DNA of 64,000 bases from Asterias amurensis (taxonomy: Eukaryota > Echinodermata > Asteroidea > Forcipulatida > Asteriidae), in the NCBI RefSeq assembly GCF_032118995.1, contig NC_092648.1:23154450-23218449 (forward strand), in the 5' to 3' direction. This document shows positions 21,788 to 34,154 of this stretch, piece after piece. Position 1 is the stretch's first letter. The number at the start of each line of letters is the position of its first letter. The position numbers were made by a program, and so were the translations under genes. The notes under the pieces are model-generated. The model had not been told where the DNA came from, did no database searches, and was given only the letters and a program-made list of their open reading frames with translations.

Positions 21788-23024
21788 TTCCAAAGTCTAA
21801 AATTATGTTGTTACGAGCATAATTGCACATCTGCATTGACAACTCAGGGTAAAACAAAACAACTTAACAAAACAAAAACAATTATACCGAATCCATAAAA
21901 AAAGCTAGCCCGTAGAATTTGCGTTCTTGGAGAAATGCCAAAATGTGCCAATAACGCCTTTATCAGTCTCATTATCCAAGATTCTTTGCTGTGTATTTCA
22001 TTGTGGTCGTAGAGCTAGCAAAACATACTTTGATCTGCTTTCTGTAGAGTTAATCTTCAATTCATGTATTCACAGCATTTGGTTAATTTTATTACAAGTA
22101 AAGTTTAAAACACGAGTTATACATGTATACTTTCTCTCTTAATGTAAAATAGTGAAAACCACTCGTTTTGTCCGCCCTACCACTCTTGCAAAGAGCCATA
22201 TCGCAGATAACTCTTTCTAGATTGAAATACGGGTTCTTTCAACTCGATCTAGACTGAAGTTCGTTTAAATTTCACCCAAAACGAGTGACAAAGATTGACT
22301 TTCACTCTCAAAAAAGCGAAACTGACACCGGATACTGGATACTGGGTCCCTTGGTCCTTGACCCATTTCTCGGTCAGTATGATCCGGAATTTGTGTCAAA
22401 CTGACCCCAGATGTGTCAACATGACTAAAAATCCTAGTTAAAATCCCACTTTGAAAATACAGTTTCTTTGTAAGTTTTCTCATAATCAAAAGATGTTGTC
22501 ATAAGAAAGGCTTTAAATAATACACACACAACAATGCCAGTTTTGGAGTCAGATGTAGCGAAAACTCTGGGCGTGCATCACATGCTTGTGAAACAACACC
22601 GCTGATGAACACACAGTAATAAGAAGAGTGCCAGTTACCTGTGGTCACTATGGCCATATAGAGCAAGGATGGCTATGACTTTTGCCACGGGTGTTGCTCA
22701 GGGACGTCCTATACCTCAACGCATGATAACGCGGCGATCAAGCCGTAGCCGTAGCCGTAGCCGCTTATTCAGACACGGTCTTAACATACAATGACTCCAA
22801 AAATGTCAGACAGTGTGCAGTACTGCGTAGCTGCTTGTGACGTAGCTGGCTGTGACGTCATTACAAGGGTTCAACAGCATTACAACTGTGTGTAGCATCT
22901 GACAGTGATAGCTTTACGTATTATAACTTTGACACAATGCGTAGAAAAGCTCCATTTGGCAATTATTTATAAAAATGAAAAGTTAATACTAGTACCACTA
23001 GGCCCTACTACTAATAATAATGAA

Positions 23025-23420
23025 CAGCTTTTATAAAGCGCAAAATTACAAAGAAGTACAATGAAGCGCTTTTGGAAAGTTAAAGAGTGAAACCAGGACT
23101 ATTAAAAAAAAAGAAAAAAACTACAGAAAGAACTACAAAATGCATACAATGAAAAACACAAGTTACTAAACAAAAAAATGAGTCTTCAAATAAGGCTTAA
23201 ATTGTTCTAGAGAGGAGCTTTCTTTTATGCTATTTTAGGGAGTAAGTTCCAGAGTTCAGGAGATGCAACCTACAAAGCTCTTGCCCATATTCTTTGGTGG
23301 TGGATGGGAAAGGAGTGAGGAGATTTTGTGATTCAGAACGAAGCTTTCTATAGTATAGGGCAATAGTCGTGGAATCATTCTTTGAGTCATTGAGGAGCTT
23401 GTTTTGCAGTTGAATAACGT
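23025..23420. repeat. Dispersed repeat with retroposon-tail features
   Basis: Begins with an ATA/ATT-rich simple repeat then CTTTTATAAAGCGCAAAATT, a motif also ending the SINEs at 6196 and 57768. The body includes TTCCAGAGTTCAGGAGATGC. No reverse-transcriptase frame. Confidence 0.4.
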
Positions 23421-23714
23421 AGGAGTTCGAAAATTATTCTCTGTTTAACTACTCTCTGCTTTCGAAACAAAAATCAAAACAATCGATTGACTAACTTTCT
23501 GAGAGCCATGGAATTGTGATGTTCAGCGAAGTCAGTATACTTTTCTAGGTTAGTTATTGTATTTAGGCTTATTATTAATTTATAAACTAAATGAAATAAT
23601 ATTCGTTGTTTGATTGGTTCAAAATATGTATGTTTCTGTGTTAATATACTAACCATATTTGCAATAAACTGTTCCATGAAATAATTGATAATCACAATTG
23701 TCGATGTTGAGAGA

Positions 23715-23800
23715 GGTATAGTTAATACTAGCTCTAGTTGTGGAGGTCGTGGGTTTGAATCCCCGAGCAATATGCCTGTGATTTCTAACATAATATACCA
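23715..23800 (+). repeat. tRNA-like SINE head fragment
   Basis: GGTCGTGGGTTTGAATCCCC at 23743-23762 is a B-box-like RNA polymerase III motif; an acceptable tRNA fold upstream was not found. Confidence 0.45.
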
Positions 23801-24949
23801 TGTAATACCGTTTTTGTATACAAATACCGTATGTCATTACTGGAATGTCTAGATACTGCCACTGGATTCATCACTGTTAGCAGTTGTCACAAATAGTAAT
23901 TATAAGAATACAAAATTAATCAAAATGTGATACCTTTAAATAGCTCAAAATAAGTAAGCAATAAAACATGTATAGGTTCCCCAATTAAATTAAATTACAC
24001 AATGAGATGAAGTGTAGCCTACATGCTTAAAGACACTATTAAACTACCACAATTTTGGCCTAATGGCGGAATTTTTGAATGCTGTAGACTGCCATTTTTG
24101 CTATCAGTTTTTGGAACTGTCTAATACTCTACACCGACTCTATGTTAGGTTTATTATTAAATCTGAAATATCATAAATATTCATTATGTTTGTTGAGTAT
24201 TTGCGTAAACCGAATCTAAGCGTGCCTGATATCATTAATAGTAGGTTGCTTGGCGGTGTGGTGGAGTGGTGATGGACCCTGTTGCGTACGATCAGTCGAT
24301 AAATGAATCAATTAATCAATACAGGTAAACACATACCAGTATGAAGACCCCCTTGTAGGGGGTGACTTCCACTATCAAAAAAATGAAAATAATTGTAAAG
24401 CGCAAACTCCACAAAGTATGTTTTGCCGTACGCGGAACCGAAGGAGGGGTGTATGACTCTATACACGCCCTTCTTCCAGACACACAAAGTACTTTCCAGG
24501 AACAGAAGGCCGTAATCCATAAATGGCTTTTGACCAAAGCATGGTATCTAAATATAACACTTCTGTCGCTAGAAACACCCCAAAGACGTTAAGTCCCATT
24601 CCTACGCAGAGTTTAGCCTCCATACGAGGGCAGAAAATCGATCAAATTTTCACGCTCGGTTTTGCACATTGGTTGCCAACGCCCTTCTACTTAGTAAGGA
24701 AATGAGGTAATGGTGTACACAAAACTATGACATTTATTACAAACAATATTAGGTTTGGGTAAGTTTGTCAAAATCAACCAAACCAAACAGTGCACTTGAC
24801 CCAGTAGTGCCCACCATATCTCAAAAAAGAGCTGAATAAGCACAAAACCTAGCAAAAGCAATGCTTACCATAAAAAAAGGTTACCAGCCATAATACCATA
24901 GCAATTTGAGACTGGTGTTTTGCTCATTTCTTCAATCAGAACAATATTT

Positions 24950-25322
24950 TTAAGACTATTGGTAATAGCATAGAGCTATAGCTATATGGTAATTACTTAA
25001 AATAATTGTTAGCATAAAAACTTTCTATGGAGAGCTATGAATGGTATAACAATTTGTGAGAAACGGCTCTCACTGAAGTAACGTAGTTTTTGAGAAAGAA
25101 GTAATTTATCATGCTATATTTGATTTGAAATCGAGACCTCAGCTGAGGTCTCAAAATTAAGGTATCTGAAAGCACACAACTTGTGCTACAAAGGTGTTTT
25201 TTCTTCCATCATCTCTCGCAACTTCGACGACCATGCGGTTTGTTATTTAGTAGGCGTATTATGTTGAGATATACTAAGTGGGTCTTTAACAATTACCAAA
25301 GGTGTTATGTCCAGTGCCTTTA
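24950..25322 (-). mobile_element. 385 bp TTAA element, copy 8
   Basis: Reversed, diverged, with degraded left terminus; internal GTGAGAAACGGCTC and GAGACCTCAGCTGAGGTCTC hairpin present. Confidence 0.75.
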
Positions 25323-25867
25323 GGCTTTGTATGAAACTGGGCACAGGTTGTATACGGAGAACACAATTCTATAATAGAGCAAAATACAGCAGTACGAGTC
25401 TTCACGTATAGTCATCTCTGATATTCATGGCCAAATTACCTCACGTGTGTAATTCATTAATTGAGACTTGTCTCGACTTGGGAGCCTTTGAACTGTCATT
25501 TCTTACGCATAGGGTGAATATGAACATCTGATGCCATGTATGTGACAACCAGGCAACCAAAGAAAATACCATTTTTCTGGACCCATATCATCTCTATTAC
25601 AGTTTACATAACACTTTAAGTATAGGCCTATAATAGTAGTTTTAGCGAGCGAAATATGAAGGGATGAAAGCTACGTGGGTGCTTTATAACACAGATGCAG
25701 TGACATTATTATTACGGGCAAGCTCAAAGTTACAAGGGAAAACCAAAATGATAGAATTTTTCCACGACATTTAAATAATAGTAATATGAATGGTTACCGT
25801 AGCAATTTGCATGAGGAATGGATGAATGGGAGTTTGGTGGTGGATATTAAGTATATCTCAATCATGA

Positions 25868-26256
25868 CTACAGGCAGCGGACACTATTGGTAATTACTCA
25901 AAATAATTATTACCATGAAACCTTACTTGGTAACGAGTAATGGGGAGAGGTTGATAGTATAAAACATTGCGAGAAACGGCTCCCGTTGAAGTAATGTAGC
26001 TTTCGAGAAAGAATTAATTTCCCACGAATTTGATTTCGAGACCTCAGAATTATAGATTTTTGAGGTCTCGAAATCAAGCATCTGTAAGCACACAACTTCG
26101 TGTGACAAGGGTGTTTTTTCTTTCATTATTATCTCGCAACTTCGACGACCAAGTGAGCTCAAATTTTCCCAGGTTTGTTATTTTATGCATATGTTGAGAT
26201 ACACCAAGTTAGAAGACTGGTCTTTGACAATTACCAATAGTGTCCAGTGTCTTTAA
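25868..26256 (-). mobile_element. 385 bp TTAA element, copy 9
   Basis: Near full-length reversed copy. Left end reads CTACAGGCAGCGG, so one TTAA is mutated; right end keeps CTTTAA. Confidence 0.85.
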
Positions 26257-26481
26257 GAGAGTAAAGTATAACGGGCTTGTGAGATGGGTGGTCTGCCGAT
26301 TGGGTGCAATGCTTCGGGGTGTGGTGCTGTGGGGACGTTCAGACGGTTTGAGGATTAAATATTAAATAGCGGGGGCTTCTTACTAGGTGTACTTTTAACC
26401 AAGTTCGACTATATCATAGTGAAGTGAGCTTTGTTGCTCAAGCTAAGACGGCCAATCAAAGCGCCTTGCATTATAATTAGG

Positions 26482-26958
26482 CCGGTGTCAGGTGCAATTG
26501 TGTCCGCCATGCAATACTGTCCGCCCGGACACTTTTGCATATGCAATCGTGTCCGGGGCTATGCAAAAACCGTCCGGCGGACATGTATGTGCGCGCGTAA
26601 GCGAGCGTGCATGCACTGAACCTGATGCAGCATGCATATTCACGTATTTTATGATAGCAACGAATACCCAACGGCCGAACATTTCCCCTCTCATTCATGA
26701 CGTGCAATTAGCTTGTAAAAAAAAAATGGCGAACGTGTTCCGTCGACCAAGGGCGTTTAATTTACTGCAAGGATGGTTTTGCACGGAGGCGGACACAACT
26801 GCATATGCAAATATGTCCGGGCGGACACAATTGCATTATGCAGCAGCGTCCGGGCGGACACGATTGCATATGCAAAACCGTCCGGCGGACATTGTTGCAT
26901 ATGCAATAATGTCCTCCGTATAGTATTGCATAGCGGACATTATTGCATGCGACACCGG
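26482..26958. mobile_element. 477 bp CCGGTGTC-ended TIR element, copy 1
   Basis: Starts CCGGTGTCAGGTGCAATTGT and ends GCATGCGACACCGG. Both sides carry repeated modules GTCCG(G/C)(G/C)CGGAC next to GCATATGCAA, including ATGCAAAT octamers. A non-repeated centre contains AAAATGGCGAACGTGTTCCG. Closely related copy at 46073-46539. Confidence 0.85.
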
Positions 26959-27073
26959 TACCACCTTTCATCTTGAAACCATTGCAAAAATGTGATGTTA
27001 AAGTATACTCATGGGTGTCGTCACGTTTAAAGAGGGCCTACTGGATAGTGAATCAAAATAAACATTATAATAG

Positions 27074-27212
27074 GGTGTTCAATTCGACACCAATGTAATT
27101 GTTTTTTGTAGAAAGTTATGTTTTTCTAATGGTGTAAATTTAGATTAATTTTTGGTATTAGATAATGTGACAACAGTCACCCATGGTGTCAATTCAACGC
27201 CCATTCCGTTTG
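27074..27212. repeat. 139 bp imperfect TIR element
   Basis: GGGTGTTCAATTCGACACC at the left and GGTGTCAATTCAACGCCC at the right are inverted with two mismatches. Confidence 0.6.
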
Positions 27213-29049
27213 CAGTGTAAACACCACGCATATAACTATATGGTTAATTGCATTAGATTAGGCCTTTATAAGTACTGATGAAGTAAAAAAAATATGCACA
27301 TGTTCAGTACTGTTTAACAAACCTTAATGACAATTATAGAGAACCGCATTTTGAGACATTGGTCCAATTTTACGGAGCTGCCAAAGCAGAAAGCATTTCT
27401 TAATTATAAATAACGTTTTATTTAATTGAACTGAATTGAACTATTTCCTGCTGGATACTAGTCACGGGTAATGTACATGACATGAGATTTTAGATGAAAA
27501 CCATATTCTAGTAAGCATAACCTTTTTGTGCTTAGCTACTTTTGTATGTAAACAGCTCTTTAAAATTTGGCACCTGATAAAAATAGAATGATAATAATGC
27601 TGTGTAGTGTTTTGTTTCGTGCGTATTGTCTAACTACTAAATTTACAATTAAAACATATGTAAGGGAAGCGATGCAAACTTTTCACATTGTGTTGTTGTG
27701 ATTTTTTTTTTCAATCTACTACATGCTACATTTTTTTTCGTTTACTTGACAAATGGTCACTCTTTCAAAACATGGCCTGGGGTCGTAGCGGTAAATGGCC
27801 GGTAACAGGATCATAACGCAAGAATAACGTCTCAAACTAACATCGAGTGTTAAAGAAGCTCTTTGAGATAAGAAGGTCCTCCAGCAGACACAAAACCCGA
27901 AGCCATTTCCACCTCTAACACCGACCACATGAATAAAACATGAGAGTAACTCTTGAAGAAAAGTCCGCCTCAAAGACCGTGTAATAAAATTATCCCTGCT
28001 TTATCGAATTGTGCATACGACAATTACGGCGGTAATACCAATTGCCTCGCACGCCACTTTCGCATAAATTTACAACTGAACGCCCTTGTATAGGGAAAGT
28101 TGAAGAGAGTATCGTGCCCGCCTGATTCGGTGATAATGATTTGAATTGCAATAACAGGCACATGGTAACGCGTAGCTTGACCTAAACTGTCTTGAGATTT
28201 GGCCTGTGACGTCAGAATGTGTAGTCAAAATGTATGCCCAAATAAGGTCTGGCACTGTTTTGGTCGCTATAATGTTAAACAGTATATCCTTTGCAATAAA
28301 CTTTCAGGACATACATTTATGTAACACATGTGTAAGAAATAAAATTGTCAAAAAGAAGGTTGGAAATCGTCAAGAAAAATGTAAGTTTGTATAATCACAA
28401 GCTTTAGCCCCTTTTTCTAAATTAATTATGTTATGGGAGAAAAATGGAAATACCATAGCCTTCTAGTTCAATGACCATTGACGTCAGTGGGTCGGTAAAA
28501 TAGTACAACTTGCTTGGTGTTTTAATGGCACCATCATTGAATAAAAACAATATACGAAGAGCAACTGACTTCCCCCGTCGGGACCCCCTCCCCGTCCGTG
28601 GAAAGGATACCGTACCCACGGCGTTTGGGCGTACCCGTGTGAGTACCTTCATAATGACGTTAAGAGATCAACGGCTCCCTTGTTTCTGACATTGTTTCTC
28701 TGAAACCAAAACAAAAGTGGCGATGATAAGATTGCACTCAACTTGCTCGAACAACTATTGCACGACCTGAGGGGTCCATGAGTATTTAGCTGATTTATAT
28801 TACGCACAGCATGCACTGAAGAAACATGTTATGCAAGAAACTCAGTGATACAAAGTTGGAATAGATCGTATTCGAGAAGACCCGTAGTCTGCAAACGACT
28901 TTCCTTTGTTTCGGACGGGAAATCTAAATGTTTCCTTTTGATGATTACAGACAACCGATATGTTGAATTAGGGACTGCTTGTGGGACTCAACTATATAGC
29001 TAATTTGTAACTATTAATATTCCAACAAATAGAGAGATTGTCAACATAT

Positions 29050-29165
29050 GAATAAATAATAAATAGCTCCGCTTGCAAAGTGCCGGCACGTTCAAACCGG
29101 AGTTCGCTGGTTCAAATCCCGATCAAGTTCAGATTTCTTCGTTTAAACCCAAATTATCAAAAAGG
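29050..29165 (+). repeat. tRNA-like SINE fragment
   Basis: GTTCGCTGGTTCAAATCCCG (29103-29122) is a B-box; the upstream part GCTCCGCTTGCAAAGTGCCGG could be a decayed A-box half. Confidence 0.45.
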
Positions 29166-29846
29166 TTCCTATAGTCAGTAGTCATTGTGATTTTACAATT
29201 ATGATATTATCCTGAAAGTTAACCATCAATGACAGGCCACTATCATATAAAAACACTTCGTATGACGCACTGTGATGTATTAAATGCTAATAATATAATG
29301 ACAATCAGTTAATGTCTTGTTCCAGAGTATACAAATTCATCATAACTTGAGTCATGGCCAACTATGTATAATTCCATTTAGATTCGCGGCAAATTACCGT
29401 CTGTTCTTTAGTCACAGATGACTTTAAAAATCTTACATCAGTGTTTTCTGATGCTCCTAAATTCTCTGTCGAGGGGGCCATGTTGTGTATCGTCAGTCAC
29501 ACAGCCTGAGGGTAAACGGTTCGGAGTAACTAACACACAGCCAGCGATGTGAGACTTTATTTCATTAGGTGATAATTGCCGTGCTTACGGTGTGTTTAAG
29601 CAGAATATCTGGACAGAGGAGGCCGACGATGGGGCAGTATAAATCTTTGTTATGGTTCACAGATCGGGACTTAAAGGGAAAGTACGACACTGTGTTAAAG
29701 GGGGAAAAGTCAATTAGATTCTCTAGATTTTAAAAACATAACATGTTACCAAGCATTGGAAATGACATTAAATTCGGCGGTGATCATTTTTTAAAAGGAA
29801 ATACTGTTTTGTAGGAGACGAGCATTACCCCCAGAGAACTCCAGTA

Positions 29847-30200
29847 TACACTCTAAAAACTGACGAGTTGAATCCAACACTTGCATGTGTTCGGTGAGTG
29901 ACTACACTCGGACAATGTTGGATCCAGCATTTTGTTTGTTAAATCTAGCATTTTAAATTTTTGATCCAACTCAAGAAGGGTTAATTCAACAATATAAGTG
30001 TTATTTCAACATTTCTCAAAAATATTCTTTGGAATAGTTGGATCAGCTTTTTAAACGTTCAACTGGCACTTAAATTGTTGACTGAATACTTTAAAATGCT
30101 GGATTTAACATATAAAATGCTGGATTCAACACTTTCAAAGTGTAGTCACTCACCGAACTCATGCAAGTGTTGGATTCAACTCTTTAGTTTTTAGAGTGTA
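29847..30200. mobile_element. 354 bp TIR element (TACACTCTAAAAACT)
   Basis: Inverted termini of roughly 65 bases: TACACTCTAAAAACTgacGA then GTTGAATCCAACACTTGCAT, continuing into GTGAGTGACTACAC. The inside repeats GGATCCAAC/TGGATTCAAC modules. Flanked by TA on the left and overlapping TA on the right. Confidence 0.85.
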
Positions 30201-30543
30201 CGATATCACTGAGTTGGTTTAAATAAATAAAAAAACTCCGATATTTGAAGGCTGAAACAGCTACTTGAGCAAAACATTTTAACGGGAATGTTATTTTAAC
30301 TTGTTTATAAAGTGTTTATTTATTTATTTTGATAACTTAACATGTCTAAATTTGTTTGTATCATCGATAATAAAATTAGACTCGACCTCAAGGTTTCTAC
30401 TCAAGACTATCTACACTTCTGCCGTTGACGGCGTGCGTAAAATTAAAAATACTTTGACGTAATGGTGGATGATTGTTTTTGTTTACAGGTCAAATCTATT
30501 TATAGTCTCATGTGAACTAAATTTCCATACCAATCAAAAACAT

Positions 30544-30940
30544 TTAAAGACAGTGGACACTATTGGTAATTGTCAAAGACTAGCCTTCACAGTTGGTGTA
30601 TCTCAACATATGCATAAAATAACAAACCTGTGAAAATTTGAGCTCAATCGGTCATCGAACTTGCGAGATTATAATGAAAGAAAAAACACCCTTGTCACAC
30701 AAAGTTGTGTGCGGTTGGATGGTTGATTTCGAGACCTCAAGTTCTAAATCTGGGGTCTCGAAATCAAATTCGTGGAAAATTGCTTATTATTTCTCGAAAA
30801 CGCTTATTTCTCGGCACTTTAGAGGGAGCCGTCTTTCACAATGTTTAATGCCATCAACCTTTCCCCATTACTCGTCACCAAGACAGTTTTGAATCTAATA
30901 GTTATTTTGAGTAATTACCAATAGTGCCCACTGCCTTTAA
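30544..30940 (+). mobile_element. 385 bp TTAA element, copy 10
   Basis: Full length between TTAA 30544 and TTAA 30937, with a short internal duplication of the ttctcg segment near 30790. Confidence 0.85.
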
Positions 30941-31859
30941 GCTGGTCTTTAAACCTATCACAAGTAATGTCATGTATAGTGTCTTTGGCAGTATAATGTT
31001 AACAATGTGTTTTAAGTACTGCCTTCTATGAAACTTGGAACAAGAACAAACTCTGGTATAGGTTGATGATTATTTATTTTAGACTATCTTTCCTAATAAT
31101 TTCATTCTTCTTTGACGCACATTGCGGAGAAAAAAAGCCAAGTCAATTATGATAAAATCGTTACCATCGAAATCAAACACTTAATATTCCACTAAACATA
31201 CAGTAGCGACGTTTACATTTTTGTGGTGTTTTCATGTTTTCTGGATGAGGGATGAGGTCATGTTCAGACTTGTTTACAATGTTAATGTTTTGACTACGCA
31301 TTGCCCCCGGGCAGTTATTTACAGGGTGAAGTAGATCATTAACTGCTGTCAGCTGCTATGGCATTTCGTACGATAGATTTGAACTAGAACTGGGACAAGG
31401 AACACAGTTATCAACTGGTCTTGGTCTAATTAATATTTCTGTTGGAAAATGTACACTATCAAACAATGATCTCCAACTTACCCAAGAGAGGCTCAACGGT
31501 CAGACAAATGTACTCAACTCCCAACATGGGCTCTAAGGAAAGTCACACATCTTTAAACCCGCAATAAAATTATGTAAATTCATATAATTTTATTTGAAAT
31601 ATCTACAACACATATGTTTACACCAAAGAGCGTCAGTCGAAAGGTCAAATCCAGTGCCATTTTGATTGAACATCACAACAATTCAGGAACAAAATACATG
31701 TCAACATTTCCTGTACAGTGTACAGACCGTATCGAATCGTGACGTCAGTGGATGTTGACAAATATCGCTTTGGGAGGGTAATCAAAAACAGTGGTATTTT
31801 ACACAATTTTAAAGTGAAGTTAGAGACTTGTATCATTGCTCCCAGTTTCATAAAGTCTC

Positions 31860-31990
31860 TACCTACTGGGAAAATGATTGCATGACGAGAGGACGGAGCC
31901 TGAATTCGAATCCGCGGTTTCGAAAAGGGCAGAAAAAAACATCTGGCTCAGATTCGTAGACTTGTATAGTCCCTCCGAGCCAGTCGATGT
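31860..31990 (+). repeat. tRNA-like SINE fragment
   Basis: GAATTCGAATCCGCGGTTTC is B-box-like; the flanking sequence is not otherwise repeated in the window. Confidence 0.35.
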
Positions 31991-33605
31991 TGCGCCCTCC
32001 ATCGGTGACTTATACAAAAAGCAGCGTCGCTAAACAAGACTAATTTTCAGTGATCATGTTTATAATACCATTTGGTCACGGTGCTTCATAAAAAGGAAGC
32101 GCCAACAATACAAATAAAATTCATCTTGAACATCAGAAACATTGAACACGTAACAAATTAACCTTCTAAAGTAAATTTTCAACACGTCTAAATTTCTTTG
32201 TTCGTTTTAAGGAAATATAAAAAAACAGGTAAACATTGTTCTTAAAAACCAGTAACCGTTTAATAAATAATTGAAAAGTGTCATACAAATAAGAGGTAGG
32301 CCTAGTCATTTCTCCAATACTAAATAAGTTATTTTGTTGTTTAACAATAGTTTCTAAGAGTCTCACAAAACAGGTGAACGCCATTTTTGTTTCATTGTTT
32401 TGTAAATTTGTGCATTAAAAAACTATGGTAGTTTCTGAAACTTTGCAGTCTTACTCTCGTGAAGTCATTCAAGTTTCCCCCATGTGACTCTGATAAAATA
32501 TTCATCTTAATCTGTAACATGCTTATTTCATTAGCATGTTGGTTCACATCAAGTGCGAATACTGGCCTTTGACAATTACCAAATGTTACTCACACGCTTG
32601 AAAGTTATTACACCGAACTGGTCGAGCTGACCGAGCTGACAAACTAGTTGCAGATCGGATAGGCTTCATGTTTTGTGTAATCAACCACATGAAGTAACAA
32701 CCTGTGAAAATTGGGGCTTAATCCGCCGTGTAAGTCAGGAAAAACTATTGAAAAACCATGCATTGCACAATCAGCATGTAAACAAAATGTCCTTGATTTT
32801 GGTTGCAACTATCGAAAATCAACTGTAACATTTAATAGCTTTCAAGATTTGTTGTTTTACAGGACTTAATTTTAGAGGGAAACATTATACAGAAAATTGT
32901 TTCCTAGTATGAGCTTCATCATCAGTGAGCTTTCAGACTAAAATGAAACAATGATTTTTTAAAATTCTTATCAATCCTATTTAATACCTTTAATTATCGG
33001 GGTGACATTTGTTTCTTTTTTTCCCCTCAACTTTCAATTATAACAAAACGTGAGACCAACTTTGAGCCAAATCTGATGAAGCTTTTCGAGATAAAAGATT
33101 CACAAAAAAAGACTCAAGAGTGTCAACAAAGAACTAGAGCTTACGAAGAACAACTTGAAGATGAAAGTAGAAGTAAATAACCTTCAGCAAATCTTTCTGA
33201 ATAAAAAGAGAGGTATTGTGTAAATTTTCTGGCAGTTTTATATATTTTGGGCATCCAGATTGGCATATTGGGTTGTTCCCTGCCTTCTTCCAGTAAACCC
33301 TGGTTCATTTCTTGCCTCAAACCGGAGCCTTGCAAGTACTTTTATAATTTGTTTTTTACCCTAAAAATGATGTTTCCTGTATAGTCGGTACTTTCCTGAT
33401 TTCTGTGACAAAAAAAATCTACAGGCAAATTCCTCGGGGGGGATTTGACTCCGGAGTTTTCATAAATCTATAATACACGTGAACTTTTACTTAAACCAGT
33501 TCTTCAAATAAACATTTAACCTATTTACAACCACCAAAATCCTTCAAAATCCAGCTAATGAATCTGCTTAGGCAAACAAACCACCTGTTATGTGCCTACC
33601 AATCT

Positions 33606-33778
33606 ACCAATTTCATAAAGCCTGTATGCACAAAATCTTGCTAAGCAAAGAAAAGTATTGCCTAATAGAAACAGGTTACCAGCCAAAATAAAATTAAGTT
33701 TACATTGTTCTGACTGGTGCCCCACTCAATAATTGCTTAGCAAAGAAATTTGTCAGCTTTATGAAATTGGGCCCAGAT
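33606..33778. repeat. 173 bp TIR element (CCAATTTCATAAAGC)
   Basis: CCAATTTCATAAAGC at the left and GCTTTATGAAATTGGGCCC at the right, inverted. The inside holds TTGCTAAGCAAAG and ATTGCTTAGCAAAG. Fragments of the family are seen near 38811 and 44030-44100. Confidence 0.7.
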
Positions 33779-33792
33779 GAGTTGTGTTCCTC

Positions 33793-34154
33793 TTACTTCC
33801 CAGAAGTAAGCAAGAATTTAGCCAGCAACATGAAATGATCCGAGGACCACACATGGTTGGGCAGTCCTCCCATCTCATTTGCCTCCTCGTCAGTCAGCAG
33901 AGACCTGTAGCCAAGGAGCTTCAGCCCCCCAAGCCTGTTCGACGGACGACGTCTTGAAGATGTCGCCTCGTCATCATTTCCAGACTTAGAGTAGAAGATG
34001 TAGTCCACGGCACAGTTGGTGCTGGAATGGTTGGTGGTAACCTCCAGAAAGCCCTCCTTGTGGGAGTGAACGGATTCTAACGGAAAGGAGTGACGTATAC
34101 TCTCTGCAAATTCATTCTCCCAGTTCTCCGATAACACTGGTGTGTCTCCTGAAC
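33793..34154 (-). CDS. angel: Angel coding exon 5 (last)
   Basis: Acceptor TTGTAATTCAG, 120 codons including TAA at 33793-33795. Contains LEVTTNHSSTNCAVDYIFYS and the SSDHF active-site end. Confidence 0.92.

Larger units (their letters stand above)
21603..33792. other. 12 kb gene-free spacer between TMEM26 copy C and Angel
   Basis: No exon of a recognisable protein was found on either strand. It carries small TIR elements, tRNA-headed SINE fragments, five TTAA or related elements and an unusual ~350 bp inverted element at 29847. The last ~700 bases before 33792 are likely the Angel 3' UTR. Confidence 0.6.

Noticed and set aside
22740-22765. Regulatory array at AGCCGTAGCCGTAGCCG
   Set aside because: A simple six-base microsatellite.
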